Source: Ghiorsea sp.
GTDB lineage: Bacteria > Pseudomonadota > Zetaproteobacteria > Mariprofundales > Mariprofundaceae
DNA length: 5,318 nucleotides
NCBI GenBank assembly: GCA_030950765.1
Contig: JAUZQX010000052.1
Coordinates: forward strand, 1 to 5,318
Reading direction: 5' to 3'
The translations under genes were made by a program, and so were the position numbers. Under the pieces are notes generated by a model. That model was given only the letters and a program-made list of their open reading frames with translations, had not been told where the DNA came from and made no database searches. How positions within the stretch are numbered: the first letter of the stretch is position 1; each line of letters starts with the position of its first letter. Shown here piece by piece: positions 1 through 4,232 of the stretch.

Positions 1-407
1 CGATACACGGCATCGCGTGGGTTGGTAATTTCAATATAAAGTAGGGCATTGATATGCACGCTTACATTGTCTTTGGTGAACACCGTTTGCGAGGGCATAT
101 CCAATACGGTTTCACGAATATCAATGCGGGCTGTGGCGGCACGGTGTGTGTTATATAAATCGTCATTTGATTCACCCAATAAACGACCTAAGGCACTGTC
201 TGAAGGTGCTTTTTTCCAAATAAATTCCCGTGGCCTATCGACAAAGGGAATAATGAAATTGATACCTGCTTCAAGGGTGTGTACATAATTACCAAAACGT
301 TCAATGACCATGCGCTCAGAGCTGCGAATGACCACAATACCTTTGAAAATAAAGGCAATCACCATGGCGGCTAAAAATAGGGTGAGGACTAATCCAGTGT
401 CTAACAT
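1..407 (-). CDS. SPFH/band-7 domain protein (stomatin/QmcA-like), 3' end beyond window
   Basis: This is the N-terminal 135 residues of a membrane-anchored SPFH (stomatin/prohibitin/flotillin/HflK-C) protein; the rest lies left of the window. The ATG at 407-405 is preceded by AGGAG at 5 nt. A hydrophobic N-terminal anchor (about residues 5-27) leads into the band-7 signature: RSSERMVIERFGNY at 28-41, then EAGINFIIPFVDR at 46-58. The strand RETVLDMPSQTVFTKDNVSV at 98-117 is typical of the family. SPFH proteins form large oligomeric assemblies in the inner membrane, often associated with proteases or with NfeD partners, and help organise membrane domains. The gene lies 24 nt downstream of an nfeD-type gene on the same strand, the classic pairing. 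Oddity: residues about 60-95 form a polar stretch much longer than the short loop I recall at this point in E. coli QmcA. Family call is firm; the precise subfamily is uncertain because the C-terminal half is missing. Confidence 0.9.
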   Translation of the reverse strand, partial: MLDTGLVLTLFLAAMVIAFIFKGIVVIRSSERMVIERFGNYVHTLEAGINFIIPFVDRPREFIWKKAPSDSALGRLLGESNDDLYNTHRAATARIDIRETVLDMPSQTVFTKDNVSVHINALLYIEITNPRDAVY

Positions 408-412
408 ATCAA

Positions 413-417
413 CTCCT
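413..417 (-). promoter_or_regulatory. Ribosome-binding site of the SPFH gene
   Basis: AGGAG on the minus strand lies 5 nt before the ATG at 407. It sits within ACAGGAGT, an 8-mer found in the same position before the upstream nfeD-like gene (862-869). It fixes the SPFH start codon. Confidence 0.75.
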
Positions 418-431
418 GTGTTTCGTTTAAT

Positions 432-857
432 TTATTCTTTCAAAGCCTTGACGGTAAGTGTGCTGCCATCAACAGCAATAATTTCAGCAAAACTACCTTT
501 TTCAATACTATCTTCGGACTTGGCTTGCCACAAAACACCTTTGTATTTTACTCTGCCTTGGGTGTTGATGGCATCAACTACTTGGACTTGTTGCCCAAGC
601 ATATGCGTTGTGCCATCGGTGTTTGTATCGTCTTTCTTTTTGCGAAAAGATAATAATAACATATAAGTCGCTGCCGATGCCGCAGCAAAAATGAACAGTT
701 GTGCGGTCAAACTTGGGTCTGACCACCAAGTGGCAATGGACGTCAAAGCTGCGCCACCTGCAAGCGCGAGTAAGAAATAAGTACCGCTCATTAACTCAAT
801 AATTAAGATGATAAAAGCAATAATTAACCAGATATGCCAATGTTCAATCATTTCCAT
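432..857 (-). CDS. NfeD-family membrane protein, short form (YbbJ-like)
   Basis: A 141-residue NfeD-family protein lacking the ClpP-like protease domain of the long NfeD form. Two to three membrane segments occupy about residues 9-70 (hydrophobic runs near 9-22, 26-42 and 53-70). A basic patch RKKKDD (72-77) follows, then a C-terminal OB-fold-like domain (about 85-141) with the family pattern QQVQVVDAI, GRVKYKGVLWQAKS and GSFAEIIAVDGSTLTVK. NfeD proteins work with SPFH proteins, whose gene follows directly here. Start choice: the frame is also open from a GTG at 875, but the AGGAG at 863-867 lies inside that extension and is 5 nt from the ATG at 857, so the ATG is preferred; an ATG at 851 is a weaker alternative. 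It is first in its minus-strand unit and divergent from the GH16 gene. Confidence 0.9.
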   Translation of the reverse strand: MEMIEHWHIWLIIAFIILIIELMSGTYFLLALAGGAALTSIATWWSDPSLTAQLFIFAAASAATYMLLLSFRKKKDDTNTDGTTHMLGQQVQVVDAINTQGRVKYKGVLWQAKSEDSIEKGSFAEIIAVDGSTLTVKALKE

Positions 858-862
858 AGCCA

Positions 863-867
863 CTCCT
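863..867 (-). promoter_or_regulatory. Ribosome-binding site deciding the nfeD-like start
   Basis: AGGAG on the minus strand is 5 nt before the ATG at 857. This favours the 141-residue product over the 147-residue form that would begin at the GTG at 875. Confidence 0.75.
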
Positions 868-930
868 GTAAACACTTTGCTGAAATGTGGGCGTTTTATG
901 CTGGGATAGCAAGCCTAAAAATTCATGGTT

Positions 931-943
931 ATTATGTGATAAT
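931..943. repeat. Short inverted repeat overlapping the candidate -10
   Basis: ATTAT-GTG-ATAAT is a perfect 5-bp inverted repeat with a 3-nt centre. It overlaps a second small palindrome, TGAT-A-ATCA (937-945). Their position over the putative -10 would suit a repressor operator, but arms this short in AT-rich DNA can arise by chance. It does not match a full CRP or FNR site. Confidence 0.25.
935..943 (+). promoter_or_regulatory. Candidate extended -10 promoter element for the GH16 operon
   Basis: TGTGATAAT matches the extended -10 form TGn followed by a TATAAT-like hexamer (GATAAT, 938-943). No good -35 is seen 16-18 nt upstream (the region is CTAAAA-like), which extended -10 promoters can tolerate. 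Transcription would start near 949-951, leaving a leader of only about 10-12 nt before the ATG at 961. This is a visual match only. Confidence 0.3.
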
Positions 944-960
944 CAAATTAGCATTGGCGA

Positions 961-1893
961 ATGAAAAAGATAGCTTGTATATGCTTTTTATTGTGCGCCA
1001 GTCTAAACATAAGTTATGCGGCTACCACGACACCCTTGATAAGCTTACATGACAACATGGCCTCCCTAGATACTTATACTTGGCGAATATCTGATGGCTG
1101 GAATAATGGTGCTCCATTTCAAGTTGGGTGGCGAAGTGATCATGTGGATGTTTATTCCCATCCGTTGTCTACCAATCAGCTGCGTTTAACACTGGATAAC
1201 ATACCGTGTGTTTCAAATGCAACATTATGCTCGAATCAAACTTATGCTGCAGGTGAGTATAGCAGTGTTGATTTATTACCTTTTGGTTCAGTCACCTTTA
1301 CCGCTCAAGCAGCCAAGGCTTCGGGTGTGATTACAGGTTTTTTTTTATATACAGGGCCAAGCGATGGCCAGCCGCATGATGAAATTGATATTGAATTTTT
1401 AGGTAATAATACGACGCGTGTGCAGCTTAATTATTATGTGAATGGTGTGGGGGGGCATGAAATCTTGCTTCCTTTGGGGTTTGATGCTTCGCTTGCCACA
1501 CATCAATATACCATGGCTTGGACAGATACGGGCATCGATTGGTATGTGGATGGTGCGCTGTTGCACCATGTGTCTGGCAATGCTCAAACGTTGCCTTCGC
1601 ATACGATGCGGATTTTCAGCAATATTTGGGCAACCACAGGTGTAAATGCTTGGGCAGGTGCTTTTGCTTACTTAGGAGTGCCGATTTATGCTTATGTTGA
1701 CCGCATTGATTATGATTCTTGGGCAAACATACCCGCAGCTGTTAACAATAATGCGGCAGTTGAAACATCAGGTGGTGGTTGTATGACACCTGCCATACCG
1801 CCTTGGTTTATATGGGTGTTTGGGGCAGCTGTGTTGCTATTGTCTTGGCGTAAGCAGCAACCTGCCTGTGCGACAACAACAGGTTTTAAGTGA
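961..1893 (+). CDS. Exported GH16 beta-glucanase (lichenase/ExoK-like) with Gly3-Cys/TM C-terminal tail
   Basis: A 310-residue glycoside hydrolase family 16 protein that should cleave beta-1,3/1,4-type glucan or a similar polysaccharide outside the cytoplasm. Residues 1-20 are a Sec signal peptide (MKK, hydrophobic core, SYA before A21). The jelly-roll catalytic domain spans about 28-255. Its active-site motif DEIDIEFLG (140-148) gives nucleophile E141, D143 and acid/base E145. FFLYTG (127-132), NYYVNGVGGHE (157-167), LGFDAS (172-177) and WYVDG (194-198) are hallmarks shared with Bacillus lichenases and rhizobial ExoK. After a short linker comes SGGGC (270-274), a hydrophobic segment (281-295) and RK, resembling a C-terminal sorting signal. 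An in-frame TAG at 949-951 forbids any upstream start; the ribosome-binding site is weak (GGCGA abutting the ATG). The stop overlaps the next gene's GTG by 4 nt. The true substrate is not evident: it may be an exopolysaccharide of the cell itself or environmental glucan. Confidence 0.92.
   Translation: MKKIACICFLLCASLNISYAATTTPLISLHDNMASLDTYTWRISDGWNNGAPFQVGWRSDHVDVYSHPLSTNQLRLTLDNIPCVSNATLCSNQTYAAGEYSSVDLLPFGSVTFTAQAAKASGVITGFFLYTGPSDGQPHDEIDIEFLGNNTTRVQLNYYVNGVGGHEILLPLGFDASLATHQYTMAWTDTGIDWYVDGALLHHVSGNAQTLPSHTMRIFSNIWATTGVNAWAGAFAYLGVPIYAYVDRIDYDSWANIPAAVNNNAAVETSGGGCMTPAIPPWFIWVFGAAVLLLSWRKQQPACATTTGFK
1338..1346 (+). repeat. Nine-T homopolymer inside the GH16 gene
   Basis: T9 covers the codons for G126-L129, just before the catalytic motif (E141 at 1381). 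A single-base slip here would shift the frame ahead of the active site. The frame is intact in this sequence. Confidence 0.9.
1449..1455 (+). repeat. Seven-G homopolymer inside the GH16 gene
   Basis: G7 encodes V163-G165 within the conserved NGVGGHE stretch. It is the longest G run I noticed in this otherwise AT-leaning window and lies about 100 nt after the T9 tract. The frame is intact. Confidence 0.9.
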
Positions 1894-2903
1894 AGGTTTT
1901 AATCGTAAAACTATCGGCATTCGGGGATATTATTCATGCGCTTCCAGCATTGGATGATGTATTATCACGCCCTGAAGTTGATGAAGTACATTGGTTGGTA
2001 GATACGCGTTTTGCTTTTGCCGCAGAGGTATTGCCAACACAAGTAAAAGTGCACCATATTGCTTTAAAAGGTGAACATCCGTTGCGTGAAATTCGACGTG
2101 TTGTGAAAAAATTAAAGGCAGAAAAATTTGATTTGGCTATGGATTTTCAGGGTTTAATCAAGTCCTCGGTGCTGGCACGTTTGATATGTTCAAAAGTGTA
2201 TGGTTTTGATGCCAAGGTGATTCGTGAGAAACCTGCATCGTGGTTTGAAATGTCTACCCCCGCGCACCCTGATGAAATCAACATTGTGCAACAGGTGAGA
2301 AGGGTGGCGCAGTCGCCATGGCTTACTGCTCAAGACATGGACACACCTATTGGCTATAGACCACCGCAAGTTCATCGTCAGTTTGATGTGCCATTACCTC
2401 AAGGATTAGATGAACGAAAACCTTGGGTGGTGTTCAACTTGGGAGGCTCATTTGCCACAAAAGAATTGCCTGATGCAACATGGTTGCAGGTTGGTAAACA
2501 TGTACAAGCCAAGGGTTATCATATTGTATTCTGTTGGGGTAATGCCAAAGAAGAGGGTAAAGCCAAGCAATTGAATGAACAAGGTTTGGGTTTTGTATTA
2601 CCCAAGCGCCTCTCTACGCCTGAGCTATGCGTGTTTTTTCAACAGAGTTTTGCTGTGATTGCCGCAGATACAGGTGTTTTACATTTGGCAGCTGCTTTAG
2701 GCACGCCAACGGTGAGCTTTTGGGGGCCAACACCAAGAGAGCGTAATGCACCGCATGGTAAGCTGGATTATCATGTCGAATCCAACCCTGATTGTGGACC
2801 TTGTATTCAAAAGACCTGCGATAACTTTATTTGCATGGACATGATTCAAGCCAAAGAAATAGTGCAATGTATTGAAAATATTGAGCAGAAGGTAGGCACT
2901 TGA
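1890..2903 (+). CDS. waaC: Lipopolysaccharide heptosyltransferase I-like glycosyltransferase (GT9, WaaC type)
   Basis: A 337-residue GT9 enzyme, full length for the family. WaaC transfers L-glycero-D-manno-heptose from ADP-heptose to Kdo of the lipid A-Kdo2 acceptor at the cytoplasmic face of the inner membrane. The N-terminus MKVLIVKLSAFGDIIHALPAL carries the GD pair with D13, matching the catalytic-base Asp of E. coli WaaC. MDFQGLIKSSVLAR (84-97) fits the acceptor-domain QGL-K-S motif. The donor-domain motifs are NLGGSFATKELP (183-194, with K191) and ADTGVLHLAAALGTPTVSFWGPT (259-281). A four-cysteine tail (C302, C305, C310, C315) resembles that seen in many heptosyltransferases. The start is a GTG at 1890-1892 overlapping the upstream TGA, with only a weak AGG at 1881-1883, suggesting translational coupling. 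The gene has GT9 identity beyond doubt; heptosyltransferase I rather than II or III is the best reading but less certain. Confidence 0.85.
   Translation: MKVLIVKLSAFGDIIHALPALDDVLSRPEVDEVHWLVDTRFAFAAEVLPTQVKVHHIALKGEHPLREIRRVVKKLKAEKFDLAMDFQGLIKSSVLARLICSKVYGFDAKVIREKPASWFEMSTPAHPDEINIVQQVRRVAQSPWLTAQDMDTPIGYRPPQVHRQFDVPLPQGLDERKPWVVFNLGGSFATKELPDATWLQVGKHVQAKGYHIVFCWGNAKEEGKAKQLNEQGLGFVLPKRLSTPELCVFFQQSFAVIAADTGVLHLAAALGTPTVSFWGPTPRERNAPHGKLDYHVESNPDCGPCIQKTCDNFICMDMIQAKEIVQCIENIEQKVGT
2892..2896 (+). promoter_or_regulatory. Ribosome-binding site deciding the DUF3108 gene start
   Basis: GTAGG is 6 nt before the ATG at 2903, and AAGG at 2889-2892 extends the purine-rich stretch. A TTG one codon earlier (2900) is closer than ideal, so the ATG, which shares one base with the upstream stop TGA, is preferred. 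Confidence 0.55.
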
Positions 2904-3646
2904 TGTTAAAACGAAGTAAATTTGCTGTTGTATTGTTTTCTTTATTGTGTTCCAGCCAAGTTTGGGCAGCCACTTCAGATTGTTTTCCTTTTGTGGGCGA
3001 ACATTATAAATATGATGTGGGCTGGGAGTTTGTCAACGCTGGTACTGCTGAAGTGAAGGTGACACAACGTGGAGAGAATGGTTATCAAGTGCATAACTTT
3101 GCGCGCACCAATGGCTTTTTTGATATGTTTAAGAAAGTGAGGGATACTTTGGTATCCGAGGGGATTTGTTTAGGTGATAAGATGCAAAGTACCTTATTTT
3201 GGACAGACCAACTCGAAAAAGGTAATCACACCAAAAAGCGTATTGATTATTTATGGCAAGAAAATAAAGTAAAATACCAAAATAATGAGAAAAAATTAAC
3301 ATTTGATGTGCAAGCAGGGCATTTAAGTGTGTTGGATGCGTTTTATTTAACCCGCCTGCATCCCCCCACCAAAGATCATCCGATTTCTATTCCTGTATTT
3401 GATTCAGAAAAGAAATATGATGTGGTGGTTAAGCTATTGAAACATCAGAAGATTGTTGGTCTGGATGGTAAACGTATTGATTGTTTGGTGATTCAACCCG
3501 AATTGAAAACCGAAGGTGTGTTTACCAGTGTTGGTGTGATTAAAATTTGGCTGACCAACGACGCACGGCGCATTCCATTAAAAATTACTGCAAAAATTAA
3601 GATTGGACGTATTGTTGTGCGCCTAACGGAGTATTCAAAAACATGA
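2903..3646 (+). CDS. DUF3108-family exported protein
   Basis: A 247-residue protein whose pattern fits the DUF3108 family (periplasmic or outer-membrane-associated proteins of unknown function). Residues 1-22 form a Sec signal peptide (basic MLKRSK, hydrophobic core, VWA before A23); there is no good lipobox. The mature chain begins with GEHYKYDVGWEFVNAGTAEVKV (32-53), the family's opening GE-x-L/Y-x-Y plus W and G-x-A pattern. It continues with LDAFYLTRL (144-152) and VFDSEKKYDVVVK (165-177). It ends with the characteristic IKIWLTNDARRIPLKITAKIKIGRIVVRL (213-241), where W-x-T-x-D-x-R-x-P is the best-conserved feature. It is predicted to be mostly beta-strand. The ATG overlaps the heptosyltransferase stop by 1 nt, and its own stop overlaps the next gene by 4 nt, so it belongs to the envelope-glycan operon. 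A role in the periplasm connected to lipopolysaccharide or lipid is inference only. Confidence 0.8.
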   Translation: MLKRSKFAVVLFSLLCSSQVWAATSDCFPFVGEHYKYDVGWEFVNAGTAEVKVTQRGENGYQVHNFARTNGFFDMFKKVRDTLVSEGICLGDKMQSTLFWTDQLEKGNHTKKRIDYLWQENKVKYQNNEKKLTFDVQAGHLSVLDAFYLTRLHPPTKDHPISIPVFDSEKKYDVVVKLLKHQKIVGLDGKRIDCLVIQPELKTEGVFTSVGVIKIWLTNDARRIPLKITAKIKIGRIVVRLTEYSKT

Positions 3647-4218
3647 CTGAAAATAAAAACAAACCCTTGAACCCTTATCAGAACTTCTTTTATCACCACC
3701 GACCACGTTTAACGGGTGTTGCGGCTTTAATCGTCATCTTTTTTGCCCAACCCACGTTAGAATCTTTATGTCTTGGTTCAATTATCGTGATTTTAGGTGA
3801 AATGGGACGCACTTGGGCTTTAGGTTATATTGATAAAGATGCCGAGCTTGCCACTACAGGGCCTTATGCTTTTACGCGCAATCCTTTGTATGTATTCAAT
3901 ACGATAATGTTTATCGGCTTTTGTGTGATGGGTAATCACCTTATACCTGCACTGATTGCATCGGTTATTTTTATTTGGATTTATATGGTGGTGATTAGTA
4001 TTGAAGCTGAACGTATGGTGGACTTGTTTGGTGATGCTTATACCGAGTGGTCAAAATATGTTCCTTTGTTCATTCCACGTTTAACACCTTGGAAAGATAG
4101 GGCGAAAAAAGCCTATTCTTTTGCCTTAATGTTTGGACACAAAGAGCCCAAACATTGGTTTGGAACACTGGTGGGTCTATCTATTTTTTATGCGATTTAT
4201 TACTTTAAAAACACTTAA
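3643..4218 (+). CDS. ICMT/phospholipid-methyltransferase-family integral membrane protein
   Basis: A 191-residue protein of the isoprenylcysteine carboxyl methyltransferase / phospholipid N-methyltransferase superfamily, which uses S-adenosylmethionine to methylate lipid or lipid-like substrates at the membrane. Hydrophobic segments lie near residues 23-38, 43-60, 83-98, 100-120 and 173-187. The cofactor-binding signature is clear: TTGPYAFTRNPLYV (71-84, with the G-P-Y and R-N-P-x-Y elements), then EAERMVDLFGDAYTEWSKYVPLFIPRL (121-147, with the two Glu residues and the Y-x-x-Y/W-x-x-x-V-P pattern). After this core a basic linker (150-172) leads to a final hydrophobic segment, an extension past the usual end of the motif. 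ATG overlaps the preceding stop as ATGA; GGAG at 3628-3631 is 11 nt upstream. The substrate cannot be read from sequence; eukaryote-style prenylcysteine is unlikely in bacteria. Confidence 0.85.
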   Translation: MTENKNKPLNPYQNFFYHHRPRLTGVAALIVIFFAQPTLESLCLGSIIVILGEMGRTWALGYIDKDAELATTGPYAFTRNPLYVFNTIMFIGFCVMGNHLIPALIASVIFIWIYMVVISIEAERMVDLFGDAYTEWSKYVPLFIPRLTPWKDRAKKAYSFALMFGHKEPKHWFGTLVGLSIFYAIYYFKNT

Positions 4219-4232
4219 ATAGGCTGTGTATA

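Larger units (their letters stand above)
858..960. promoter_or_regulatory. Divergent intergenic region
   Basis: This 103-nt gap separates the minus-strand NfeD/SPFH unit from the plus-strand GH16 operon and must hold the promoter for at least one of them. On the plus strand the best signal is the extended -10 at 935-943. On the minus strand I find TTGATT (revcomp of 941-946) with only a poor -10 (AATTTT) 17 nt on, so that promoter is not convincingly located. No terminator-like hairpin is present, as expected between divergent genes. Confidence 0.5.

Noticed and set aside
304..666. Plus-strand open frame of 120 codons across the SPFH/NfeD region
   Set aside because: It lies antisense to two well-supported family genes, crosses their junction, and has no domain-like pattern. 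The 49-288 plus-strand frame is the same kind of shadow.
935..950. TGTGA and ATCAA half-sites as a CRP or FNR operator
   Set aside because: The matching second half-site is absent at the required spacing in either orientation.
963..1020. GH16 and DUF3108 proteins as lipoproteins because of Cys in their signal peptides
   Set aside because: The residues before the cysteines (FLLC and SLLC) do not fit the lipobox, and both have ordinary A-x-A-like signal peptidase I sites.
834..1052. Plus-strand open frame spanning the divergent region into the GH16 start
   Set aside because: It begins inside the nfeD-like gene, overlaps the GH16 signal-peptide codons in another frame, and encodes no recognisable feature.
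1442..1700. Alternative-frame and antisense open frames within the GH16 gene
   Set aside because: The GH16 frame holds conserved catalytic-domain sequence throughout, so these are by-products of its composition.
1868..1890. C-terminal CATTTGFK of the GH16 protein as a prenyl-cysteine methylation target of the ICMT-like neighbour
   Set aside because: There is no CaaX ending, and bacterial ICMT homologues are not known to need prenylated proteins, so the link is not supported.
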